From NCBI GenBank assembly GCA_964393895.1, contig CAYMWP010000052.1:1-28591 (forward strand): DNA of 28,591 nt. Direction: 5' to 3'. This DNA comes from B4-G1 sp964393895. Its GTDB lineage: Bacteria; Chloroflexota; Anaerolineae; B4-G1. The notes under the pieces are model-generated. The model worked only from the letters and a program-made list of their open reading frames with translations. It was not told the DNA's origin and ran no database searches. This document shows, piece after piece, positions 1 to 6,297 of this stretch; the first letter of the stretch is position 1; each line of letters starts with the position of its first letter. The translations under genes and the position numbers were made by a program.

Positions 1-52
1 TTCACAGGTCAACTGACACGTTTGGGAGCAATTTTGGATCTACTGAGACTAT

Positions 53-922
53 CTACCAACTCAGCGAGTCTATCACCGTCGCCGCGTTGTCACGCAGGGT
101 GGCGGTGTCGGGGTTGCCCCACACCGGGTCGCCGCGTCCCCAGTATAGGTCAGTGGCTGTGTCGTCGCCGCCCTTGGTCCAAACGTGGACGCTGGCCTCG
201 CCGCCCAGGATAAAGCCAACGGGGAAGAAATAGGTGTTGAAGTTATCGTCGCTGAGCGTCCAGCCGGTCATATCCTGGCTACCGGCCCCCAGGTTCTCGA
301 TCAGGACGTACTCGCCGTCCAGATCGGCCCCCGGCGGGTTGTACTCTACGTAGGCGACGTGCAGGTCTGCGGGGATGGGTGTCGGTGTGGGGGTATCGGT
401 CGGCTGTGGCGTGTCCGTCAGGCTTGGTGGCGTGGTCTGAGGGGTATGGGGCGGCGTTGGAGATGCGGTCGGCGTTGCGGTCGGAGTCGGGGTCAGCGTT
501 GGTTCGGGAGTTTGGGTTGGGGTTGGCGTGCACGTCGGCGTCGAGGTTGGTTCCGAGGTCGGTTCTGAGGTCGGCGAGGGCGGTGGTCGTTGGGTCGCGG
601 TTGGCGCTGGCGGTTGCGTGGGGGTTGCCGACTTGGGCTGCCAGGTGGGGGACGGGGCGCTGGTGGGAGATGGAGTCCAGGTTGGCGTGGCGGTGCGCGT
701 TGGCCTGAGGGTACGGGTAGGCGCGGGCTTGCTCAGGTGAGGGCTGGCGCTGCCGCCCAGGTAGGAAGATATGGAGCAACAGGAACAGGTCACGCAGCAG
801 ATGAAAAAGATGGCGGCGTGGAGCTCGAGCCAGGAAACGGACAGGCTATTCCCGATAGGAAGCAGAGTTTTGCCCTGCCTGAGCCGGCGCAGAAAGGCGG
901 CAAACTTGCCTGGATCGTTCAT
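53..922 (-). CDS. Membrane-anchored lamin-tail-domain protein with Thr/Pro-rich linker
   Basis: The 289-aa product has a basic N-terminus, one hydrophobic segment at about residues 33-55 that is rich in Cys, then about 115 residues of Thr/Pro/Ser repeats (TPTP, SEPTSEPTS). It ends in a compact domain from about residue 187 (VAYVEYNPPGADLDGEYVLIEN...MTGWTLSD). That C-terminal pattern is typical of lamin-tail (LTD) domains, which in bacteria sit on secreted or surface proteins, often nucleases or adhesins. No enzymatic domain accompanies it here, so a surface binding or structural role is the most that can be inferred. The linker would hold the domain away from the membrane. The CysSerCys cluster after the hydrophobic stretch could be a lipobox variant, but it does not fit the canonical L-x-x-C well. 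The ATG start has no Shine-Dalgarno sequence and lies about 10 bp below a -10-like box, suggesting a leaderless transcript. The stop codon is inside the window, so the gene is complete. Confidence 0.8.
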   Translation of the reverse strand: MNDPGKFAAFLRRLRQGKTLLPIGNSLSVSWLELHAAIFFICCVTCSCCSISSYLGGSASPHLSKPAPTRTLRPTRTATPTWTPSPTSAPSPTWQPKSATPTQPPAPTATQRPPPSPTSEPTSEPTSTPTCTPTPTQTPEPTLTPTPTATPTASPTPPHTPQTTPPSLTDTPQPTDTPTPTPIPADLHVAYVEYNPPGADLDGEYVLIENLGAGSQDMTGWTLSDDNFNTYFFPVGFILGGEASVHVWTKGGDDTATDLYWGRGDPVWGNPDTATLRDNAATVIDSLSW

Positions 923-931
923 ACCGCGTCC

Positions 932-960
932 ATACTATCACATTTGCTGGCGTGGGGCAA
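932..960 (-). promoter_or_regulatory. Putative sigma70 promoter for the lamin-tail gene
   Basis: TTGCCC (955-960) and TAGTAT (932-937) are separated by 17 bp. Each hexamer matches the consensus at four of six positions. The predicted start falls within a few bases of the ATG at 922, which would explain why no ribosome binding site is seen. Confidence 0.4.
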
Positions 961-1038
961 ATGCAAGAGAGGCGATCGTTTTTCCACCACGGAGGCGCGT
1001 CGGAGGTCTGGATAAAAGCGATTGCCCTACACCGAGAT

Positions 1039-1067
1039 TTGACCAATCTCTCTCATTGGCGTATAAT
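1039..1067 (+). promoter_or_regulatory. Sigma70 promoter for the 138-aa gene
   Basis: TTGACC (1039-1044) and a perfect TATAAT (1062-1067) are separated by 17 bp. The expected transcription start is about 1074, only about five bases before the ATG at 1079, so the mRNA is probably leaderless. Confidence 0.7.
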
Positions 1068-1078
1068 GCGCTCGACCA

Positions 1079-1495
1079 ATGAGCCGAGTTATTACTACCC
1101 AAGGGCCGGGCAAGGTGCGCAATTACCATCGTCGCACCATCGCCGAATCGTTGCGGCGACTGAGCCAGAAACCAAAACTGGATGACGAAGCCAAAGACTT
1201 GGCTGCCCTCATCGTTTTCTCTCTGCAGGGCATAGCCGATACCGTTGATCAGACTGTCGAGGCGTGGGAGAAGCGGGATTATTGGATCAAGGCCGAGCGC
1301 TTCCGCGAGAAATGGCGCTGGGTGGAACCTGCGGCCGACGAGCTGAGCGTAGCCATCTACGAGGGCCGGTGGGATCAGCTTCCAGTCGTGCTGGCGCAAT
1401 TGATGCCCCGCTTTGCCGACGTCAAAGTAAAGCAGATGACGCGCAAGCCGGTTTTGTGGCAGGGGGCTTACGAGCGGTTTATGCGGGAGGATTAA
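1079..1495 (+). CDS. Conserved-looking hypothetical protein, 138 aa
   Basis: I do not recognise this family. The product is 138 aa, soluble, rich in Arg, Glu and Trp, with no signal peptide or membrane segment. Predicted structure by eye is mostly helical (ESLRRLSQKPKLDDEAKDLAA; QTVEAWEKRDYWIKAERFREKW). It contains a long amphipathic central stretch and a final segment with PVLWQGAYERF. The reading frame is supported by an excellent promoter directly upstream, by a strong hairpin directly after the stop, and by protein-like composition. The ATG follows the predicted start site by about five bases with no ribosome binding site, so translation is probably leaderless. It stands alone, divergent from the lamin-tail gene and convergent with the DUF1015 gene. 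No function can be assigned. Confidence 0.7.
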   Translation: MSRVITTQGPGKVRNYHRRTIAESLRRLSQKPKLDDEAKDLAALIVFSLQGIADTVDQTVEAWEKRDYWIKAERFREKWRWVEPAADELSVAIYEGRWDQLPVVLAQLMPRFADVKVKQMTRKPVLWQGAYERFMRED

Positions 1496-1528
1496 AGGTG
1501 CGACGCACTTGGCAAGTGCGTCGCACCT
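1496..1528. terminator. Perfect 15-bp hairpin between convergent genes
   Basis: AGGTGCGACGCACTT, a 3-nt loop and its exact complement lie between the stop codons at 1495 and 1535. The stem is symmetrical and so could stop both transcripts. There is only a weak T-run (CGTTTACT) on the plus side, so it could instead be a dispersed palindromic repeat used as a terminator. Confidence 0.6.
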
Positions 1529-1534
1529 CGTTTA

Positions 1535-2851
1535 CTAGAGCCGTTCTTCCGCGCCAATCGGCATCATCACCAATCCGCTGATGACCTTGGGGAAAAAGTC
1601 GGTGGATTTCTGGGGCATTTTCTCGTTGGCGGCGGTGCAGGCCCGCACTTGTTCCATGCGCGTCGGGTTCATCAGCAACAGGAAATTTGCTTTACCCTCG
1701 TCCACGCCGTCGTATCCCATCTGCGGGTCGCGCAGGTACTCTATGTTCTTCTTGGCCTCGACGGCAGTCTTGTCTACCCCCAGTACTCGTTCGATGAATA
1801 GCTCGTGTAGCACCGAGACATCGAGCAAGCGCCAGTCGGCGGAATGGTCTGGCAGCAGTTTCTCCAGCACCTTTGGGTCTCGCAGCTCGAGCACGGTGTA
1901 GGTTCCGTCGTAGAAGCCAAAGCGCGGGTGGGAAGGCTTTGCCTCTGCCAGCGCGGTCTCTAGTGCTTCCCGATCTGCCGCCGGACGTACCTCAAAGTAC
2001 CTTTTCGCTTCCTCCAGGGCTTTTTGCCCGTCCATCTGTTCGTATGAATGGATGAGACGGTGAGTGGGGAGGATCACGAGTCCGGGGTCTTCCATACTCA
2101 CCAACGTCACCATGCGGTAGTTGAATCCGGCGTTGGGTGGGGCATCGGGGTATTTCTCCCGCATCTCGTCCCGGTAATTGATGGCCGTCTCGTAGCGGTG
2201 GTGGCCGTCGGCGATGATCAGGTTGCGCCGGGGCGCCATCTCCTCTACCACGGCCGAAATCACTTGTGGGTCGGTCACGGGCCAGAATTGCTGCGCCACG
2301 TCGTGCTCGAACAGTTCGCGCAACTCTAACCCCGGCTGTCCCTCGATCGCCGAGTCCAACAGTTCGTTGATACGGCCCTCGGGGTAGAGCATAAAGATGT
2401 GACCAAAGTTGACCTCGGTGGCTCGCATCAAATTGAGCCGGTCCACCTTGGGACCGGAGTGGGTGCGTTCGTGGGGCAGGACGGTGCCCTCGTCGAAGCG
2501 GCTCAGTTCCAGCGCGGCGATCAGCCCCTTGCGGGTCTTGGCGCTGCCGTCGGCCAGGATGGTGGTCTGGTGGAGGACGTAGAACGCGGGCGATTGCTCC
2601 CGCGTCAGGATGCCTTCTCGCAACCAGGATTGGTAATAGTCGCGGGCGCGAGTGTAGACGTTGTTATGCCCGTCGTCGCCCGGTCCTTCTTTGCCCTTGA
2701 TGATGCGCACGATGGTATAGTCGCTTTGGGCGTAGTACTTGTCTTGCAGTCCGTGCCGTACCCGGTCGTAGGGCTGGCTGATGACGGCGGAGAGATCATC
2801 AATCTTTTTGGGATTGTAACGTACTCCTCTAAACGGTCGGATGGTTGCCAT
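1535..2851 (-). CDS. DUF1015 family protein (COG4198 type)
   Basis: The 438-aa product opens with RPFRGVRYNP...ISQPYDRV and carries the hallmark IADGHHRYETAINYRDEM at about residues 210-230. Both are characteristic of the DUF1015 family. These proteins are sometimes labelled as ParB-like HTH proteins, but no biochemical function is established to my knowledge. Length agrees with the family (about 400-450 aa), and the frame is intact. The ATG at 2851 has a GGGAGG site six bases upstream and overlaps the end of the nucleotidyltransferase gene by 23 bp, so the two are likely translationally coupled. It is the last gene of the riboswitch-headed unit. I recall DUF1015 genes lying near serA in other bacteria, which would make it a candidate accessory factor of serine/glycine metabolism, but this was not checked. 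Confidence 0.9.
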   Translation of the reverse strand: MATIRPFRGVRYNPKKIDDLSAVISQPYDRVRHGLQDKYYAQSDYTIVRIIKGKEGPGDDGHNNVYTRARDYYQSWLREGILTREQSPAFYVLHQTTILADGSAKTRKGLIAALELSRFDEGTVLPHERTHSGPKVDRLNLMRATEVNFGHIFMLYPEGRINELLDSAIEGQPGLELRELFEHDVAQQFWPVTDPQVISAVVEEMAPRRNLIIADGHHRYETAINYRDEMREKYPDAPPNAGFNYRMVTLVSMEDPGLVILPTHRLIHSYEQMDGQKALEEAKRYFEVRPAADREALETALAEAKPSHPRFGFYDGTYTVLELRDPKVLEKLLPDHSADWRLLDVSVLHELFIERVLGVDKTAVEAKKNIEYLRDPQMGYDGVDEGKANFLLLMNPTRMEQVRACTAANEKMPQKSTDFFPKVISGLVMMPIGAEERL

Positions 2852-3437
2852 ATTCGCCTCCCAAGTTTGTCTCGAGTTCTTCCATATTTTTGCACAACTC
2901 TCTATATCGCTGCATCAGTTCTGGCCATTCCAGTGCCTGCGCGAACTGTGTGAGCCAGTGAGCGATATAGGATTGATCCAACTTGTCGCCTTGCCGCGCG
3001 AGCACACCCTCGATGTCATCCCAATCCTTCTCGCGTTCTGAAATGGCCTTGTGAATGACAAGATCCTCTGCCGTGCATACGGGAAACGTCACGCCGCTGT
3101 GCTCTACGGTGATGGCCCTTTCAATAGCTTGCTCTTCGTAAGGGAGAAAGCCGATTACAAGGTCAACTTCAATGTGGTTGCTGGTGTAGATTGTCGCCAC
3201 AAAAGTTCGTTGGGTAAAGGCGACCGGGTCAGGCACGCGGAATCTGAATTGGGTGCCGAGGAGGGCGACAAATTCATCAATTGTGCGCTCGCCGATGACC
3301 ACCTTAAAGTCCGCATCGTGGGTGGCGCGCGGCCTACCCCACACCGCGTTGGCGATCCCTCCGATGACGACGTACTGAACGGCGTGCTGATCGAGAAATA
3401 CTTTTACTTCTTGCAGTGCCTCAATCTGTTTGTACAC
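2829..3437 (-). CDS. Minimal nucleotidyltransferase (AbiEii/DUF6036-like)
   Basis: The 202-aa product has the polymerase-beta-type nucleotidyltransferase signature. The glycine pair at about residues 26-27 (VIGGIANAVWGR) is followed by DAD at residues 41-43 and a third acidic strand, IEVDLVIG, with Asp92. A later AEDLVIHKAISEREKDWDDIE (about 123-143) matches the conserved helix of AbiEii-like and DUF6036 proteins. All residues needed for metal-dependent NMP transfer appear to be present. Related proteins act as toxins in type IV systems or modify tRNA or partner proteins. The GTG start overlaps the preceding 87-aa gene by 17 bp, and the end overlaps the DUF1015 gene by 23 bp. The partner relation with the 87-aa protein suggests a toxin-antitoxin-like pair, but this is inference. 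Which molecule it modifies cannot be read from the sequence. Confidence 0.85.
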   Translation of the reverse strand: MYKQIEALQEVKVFLDQHAVQYVVIGGIANAVWGRPRATHDADFKVVIGERTIDEFVALLGTQFRFRVPDPVAFTQRTFVATIYTSNHIEVDLVIGFLPYEEQAIERAITVEHSGVTFPVCTAEDLVIHKAISEREKDWDDIEGVLARQGDKLDQSYIAHWLTQFAQALEWPELMQRYRELCKNMEELETNLGGEYGNHPTV

Positions 3438-3684
3438 CAGCCATCGCCCTTGCCGCCCGTTGGAGTTTTTTGTGCAGCGTGGTCCAGTATTCTGCGTCCT
3501 GTTCGAAAAAGATGCGTCTAGCGTCGGGCGACAGTGCGCGCGTCAGACTACATAGCTCAAAGAACTGCGTCAGCCCTTTCTCGATAGTCAACTCTGGCAG
3601 CGCTTTTCTCTGCCCCTCGCGTTCCCAGGCGTTGAAGCGCTTGTATCCTTCCAAGATTTGTTGCAACGTTGGATTGGCTTTCAC
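3421..3684 (-). CDS. Small hypothetical protein paired with the nucleotidyltransferase
   Basis: This 87-aa, highly charged protein has no recognised domain. It reads as two helical blocks (LQQILEGYKRFNAWEREGQRK; EKGLTQFFELCSLTRALSPD) and a basic C-terminal helix with LHKKLQRAARAM. The start chosen is GTG at 3684; the ribosome binding site is weak. Its stop lies inside the nucleotidyltransferase gene (17-bp overlap), so the two are almost certainly made together. Short helical proteins encoded just upstream of minimal nucleotidyltransferases are often their antitoxin or specificity partners, which is the best guess here. It has no visible HEPN motif (R-x4-6-H) and no helix-turn-helix. It follows serA by 88 bp in the same direction with no convincing promoter between them, so it is probably read from the glycine-riboswitch promoter. 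Confidence 0.65.
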   Translation of the reverse strand: MKANPTLQQILEGYKRFNAWEREGQRKALPELTIEKGLTQFFELCSLTRALSPDARRIFFEQDAEYWTTLHKKLQRAARAMAGVQTD

Positions 3685-3772
3685 TTCTTGTGGCCCTCAG
3701 CGCTCGCCCACGCGATATTGTGTGCCGCTCCATATCTATGACGAGGCAAAAGGCGAGCGCGGCGTCAAGGGG

Positions 3773-4678
3773 TTACCGGTTCGCTACCTCGATAGCGATC
3801 TGCGCCACCTCCTCGCCCACCCGCGCCTTGGCCTCTGCCGTTCCCGCGCCGATGTGAGGGGAGCCGATCACCTGCGGCAGGTCCATAAACCGTTGGCCTC
3901 GTTCCTTCTTCTCGTCCTCGTACACGTCCAGCGCCGCGCCCGCCACCTTGCCGCTCTGAATCGCCTTGTACAGCACCGCCTCGTCCAGCGTTCCGCCGCG
4001 CCCGCAGTTGACGATCTTGACGCCGTCCTTCATCTTGGCGATTGCCTCTGCGCCAATGATATAGTGCGTCTCCGGGGTGTGGGGCACGTGGAGCGAGATA
4101 AAGTCGGAACGGCTCAAGAGCTCGTCCAGCGGAACCTGGGTGGCGTAATCCACCTCGGTGGGAGTACGGCGGTAAAAGAGCACTTTCATCCCCAGCGCGT
4201 GCGCCTTTTGCGCCGTCAGGCTGCCGATGCGGCCCAGGCCAATCAGCCCCAGCGTCTTGTCCGCCAGCTCACTCCCTTTGCTGAACTCTTTCTTTTCCCA
4301 CTTGCCTTCCTTCATTGAAGCTGTGACCTGGGGAACCTGGCGGGCCAGCGCCAGGAGATAGCCGATGGTCAGTTCGGCCACCGAGTTGGAAGAGGCGGAG
4401 GGGGTATTGCGCACCTCGATGCCCTTCGACTCGGCGTATTCCACGTCAATGTTGTCCAGGCCGACGCCGCCCCGGATGATCACCTTCAGGTTGGCCGCTT
4501 TGTCAATCAAAGACTCGCGCACTTTGGTGCGGCTGCGGACGACCATGCCATCGTAGTCGGCGATGACGGCCTCCAGTTCCTCCGGCGTGATGTCGTCCCG
4601 CACGTCTACCTCGATCCCGGCCTCGCGCATTGCAGCGACGGCGCTGGGAGCGGTGGGGTCGCAAATGATAAATTTCAT
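3773..4678 (-). CDS. serA: D-3-phosphoglycerate dehydrogenase-type 2-hydroxyacid dehydrogenase
   Basis: The 301-aa enzyme belongs to the D-isomer-specific 2-hydroxyacid dehydrogenase family. It has the substrate-domain VVRSRTKV and GGVGLDNID, the dinucleotide fold GLIGLGRIG (Gly147, 149, 152), NCGRGGTLDE with catalytic Arg227, the ALDVYEDE loop, and SPHIGAGTAEA with catalytic His275. It lacks the C-terminal ACT/regulatory domain of long SerA, so no serine feedback site is visible. The likely reaction is 3-phosphoglycerate oxidation to phosphohydroxypyruvate, the first step of serine synthesis. The strand that normally ends in an Asp binding NAD ribose reads FYRRTP instead, which would favour NADP(H) and leaves glyoxylate/hydroxypyruvate reductase as an alternative. 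The ATG has a strong GGAGGTGA site. It follows the aminotransferase by 91 bp and is probably under the same glycine riboswitch. Confidence 0.85.
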   Translation of the reverse strand: MKFIICDPTAPSAVAAMREAGIEVDVRDDITPEELEAVIADYDGMVVRSRTKVRESLIDKAANLKVIIRGGVGLDNIDVEYAESKGIEVRNTPSASSNSVAELTIGYLLALARQVPQVTASMKEGKWEKKEFSKGSELADKTLGLIGLGRIGSLTAQKAHALGMKVLFYRRTPTEVDYATQVPLDELLSRSDFISLHVPHTPETHYIIGAEAIAKMKDGVKIVNCGRGGTLDEAVLYKAIQSGKVAGAALDVYEDEKKERGQRFMDLPQVIGSPHIGAGTAEAKARVGEEVAQIAIEVANR

Positions 4679-4701
4679 CGGTTCACCTCCGTTTTGTTTA
4701 A

Positions 4702-4769
4702 GATGCAGGATGCACGATGCAGGATCATTGCCTCAAGCCTCCGGCCTCCTGCCTCCTGCCCCTGCCTCA
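4702..4769. repeat. Short imperfect tandem repeats between serA and the aminotransferase
   Basis: Two simple blocks fill this spacer. GATGCAGGAT occurs twice around GCAC (4702-4725), and a CCTC-spaced pyrimidine run (CCTCcggCCTCctgCCTC) extends to the aminotransferase stop. No function is evident; it interrupts an otherwise ordinary operon spacer. Confidence 0.4.
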
Positions 4770-5837
4770 TCATAGTCCCAAAATGTCCTCGATCAGCCCG
4801 GTGAGCCATTTGAGATCGTCCAACGTCAGGTCCCCCATGTGCGCGATGCGGAAGCACTTTTCTTTCAGGTCGCCGTAGCCGTTAGAGATCATGGCGCCCC
4901 GTTTGCCCAACTCTGTGTTGAGGTCGGCGACGCTGATGCCGCGTGTGTTCTCGACGTTGGTGACGGTGGGCGAGAGATAGTTCTCGTCGGAGTAGAGGGC
5001 AAAGTACTCGCGCGCCCAGCCCTGGATGTAGGCGGCCATCTCCTGGTGCCGATTCCAGCGGTTTTCCAGCCCTTCGGCCAGAATGTCGCTCATCTGGACG
5101 TTCAGAGCCTGGAGCAGGCTGATGGCCGGGGTGGCCGGGGTTTGGTGCTTTTCGTACTTTTTGTCCATCTGTGCGTACGAAAAGTAGTAGCCGTGGTTGG
5201 GCACTTGCAGCGCCCGCTCCCGCGCCCGGTCGCTCACGGCGCAGACCGCCAGCCCGGCCGGAAGGGCGAAGCATTTCTGCACGCCGGCCAGGCAGACATC
5301 CAGTCCCCAGGCGTCGAACTCGATCTTGGCCCCGGCCATACAACTGACGGCGTCTACCAGGATCAACACGTCGGGGTACTTGGCCCGCACCAGCGCGGCG
5401 ATCTCTTTGACCGGGTTCATCAGGCCGGTGGAGGTCTCGTTCATCACGATGGTGATGGCGTCATAGCCTCCCTTGGAGAGCGCGTCGTCCACCATCTCTG
5501 GCGTGATCGCCTGCCCCATCGCTACCTCGATCTTGTCGCAGGGAACGCCGTTGGCGGCAGTGATCTGGTGCCAGCGTTTGGAAAAGGCTCCGCAGACAGT
5601 GTTGAGTATCTTTTTGTTCGAGGCCTGGCGTACCGAGGCTTCCATCACGCCGGTGGAGGAGGATGCGTAGAGGTAGACCCGCTGCTGTGTGTAGAGCATT
5701 TGCTGGAGCTTGGGGGTCACGTCGGCATGGAGATCGGAGTACTCTTTCGAGCGGTGACCGATCATCGGCGCGGCTTGGGCCTGCAGGATTTCATCTCGCA
5801 CGTGGGTGGGCCCTGGGATAAAGAGTTTTTTGTACAC
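4770..5837 (-). CDS. Class V aminotransferase (alanine-glyoxylate / phosphoserine type)
   Basis: The 355-aa PLP enzyme starts KLFIPGPTHVRDEIL and keeps the family marks: SSSTGVMEAS (phosphate-binding, about 59-68), NETSTGLMNPV (133-143), LVDAVSCM with Asp162, and the PLP lysine Lys188 in AGVQKCFALPAG. Family members are alanine:glyoxylate, serine:pyruvate or serine:glyoxylate aminotransferases. In some bacteria such an enzyme next to serA acts as the phosphoserine aminotransferase, which fits the gene that follows here. Either reading makes or uses glycine/serine. The start is GTG at 5837 with an AAAGGAGGT site eight bases upstream. The open frame extends to 6122, but that extension is the riboswitch RNA and not protein. 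It is the first gene of the unit and sits directly behind the glycine-riboswitch terminator. Confidence 0.9.
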   Translation of the reverse strand: MYKKLFIPGPTHVRDEILQAQAAPMIGHRSKEYSDLHADVTPKLQQMLYTQQRVYLYASSSTGVMEASVRQASNKKILNTVCGAFSKRWHQITAANGVPCDKIEVAMGQAITPEMVDDALSKGGYDAITIVMNETSTGLMNPVKEIAALVRAKYPDVLILVDAVSCMAGAKIEFDAWGLDVCLAGVQKCFALPAGLAVCAVSDRARERALQVPNHGYYFSYAQMDKKYEKHQTPATPAISLLQALNVQMSDILAEGLENRWNRHQEMAAYIQGWAREYFALYSDENYLSPTVTNVENTRGISVADLNTELGKRGAMISNGYGDLKEKCFRIAHMGDLTLDDLKWLTGLIEDILGL

Positions 5838-5867
5838 TGTTAACCTCCTTTTATCAAATGTGAATAC

Positions 5868-5904
5868 AAAAAAGGGACACACGAGCACTATCGGCTGTGT
5901 GTCC
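5868..5904 (-). terminator. Intrinsic terminator, expression platform of the glycine riboswitch
   Basis: On the minus strand, GGACACAC (5904-5897) pairs perfectly with GTGTGTCC (5882-5875) and is followed by six Ts. It sits between the second aptamer and the aminotransferase start. Its first two bases are also the last two of aptamer-2 stem P1, so the two structures compete slightly. Whether glycine turns the operon on or off cannot be decided by eye. Confidence 0.85.
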
Positions 5905-6135
5905 TCTGTCTGCTGACCTGAGAGATTCCTCCCGAGCGACTGGTGGGCTGTTGCCCCTTCGGTGTCGCCGCATATCTCTGACCGCTCTGGCCGGCGATAT
6001 GCAACGACTTTCCAGAGGTGCCGAGATGCAGAGTCCTGTGACCTGAGAGTTTCGCTGGCGCGATCAGCCTTTGGCGTCAGCTTGCCCCTTCGGTGGCCGC
6101 CTGCCGGCGGTCTCTCCTCCACATCTTGTAGCGGC
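5903..6135 (-). promoter_or_regulatory. Tandem glycine riboswitch (two aptamers, kink-turn linker)
   Basis: Two copies of the glycine-aptamer core occur in order on the minus strand. Each has CACCGAAGGGGCAA followed later by CTCTCAGGTCA. Aptamer 1 is closed by AGATG (6126-6122) with CATCT (6028-6024). Aptamer 2 is closed by CCTCTG (6018-6013) with CAGAGG (5908-5903). The known leader-linker duplex is also present: GCCG (6135-6132) pairs with CGGC (6023-6020) around a short bulge, as in the kink-turn described for tandem glycine riboswitches. A terminator follows directly. The RNA therefore senses glycine cooperatively and controls the aminotransferase-serA unit, whereas the best known glycine riboswitches control glycine cleavage or glycine transport. 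Confidence 0.95.
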
Positions 6136-6154
6136 TGTGATGAAATTTGCTTTT

Positions 6155-6183
6155 ATTCTACACTACGACTGGGCAAAAGTCAA
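6155..6183 (-). promoter_or_regulatory. Sigma70 promoter of the glycine-riboswitch operon
   Basis: TTGACT (6178-6183) and TAGAAT (6155-6160) are separated by 17 bp. The predicted start near 6148 lies about 13 bases before the riboswitch leader helix, exactly where a riboswitch promoter should be. Confidence 0.75.
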
Positions 6184-6216
6184 CAAACCTCCCTTCTTGT
6201 TGGGTCCCTAGCCCGC

Positions 6217-6257
6217 AGGCCGCCAGAAAGTCGGCAGTGCCGTGAGCCAGGCGGCCT
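6217..6257. other. Nested inverted repeat after hisS
   Basis: AGGCCGCC and GGCGGCCT (8 bp) enclose a second hairpin, CGGCA-G-TGCCG. It lies between the hisS stop and the riboswitch promoter and could end the hisS transcript, but there is no T-run. The rest of 6184-6297 shows nothing else. Confidence 0.4.
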
Positions 6258-6297
6258 TTGCTGGGCAGTGAGAGACGTATGTCGCTGTGCTCGCTCA

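Noticed and set aside
279..779. Alternative frames in the Thr/Pro-coding repeat region
   Set aside because: Low-complexity ACN/CCN codons keep several frames open. Only the frame at 53-922 ends in a recognisable domain.
5838..6122. N-terminal extension of the aminotransferase by 95 codons
   Set aside because: The extension is the glycine riboswitch and its terminator. A GTG at 5837 has an ideal ribosome binding site and the protein family begins there.
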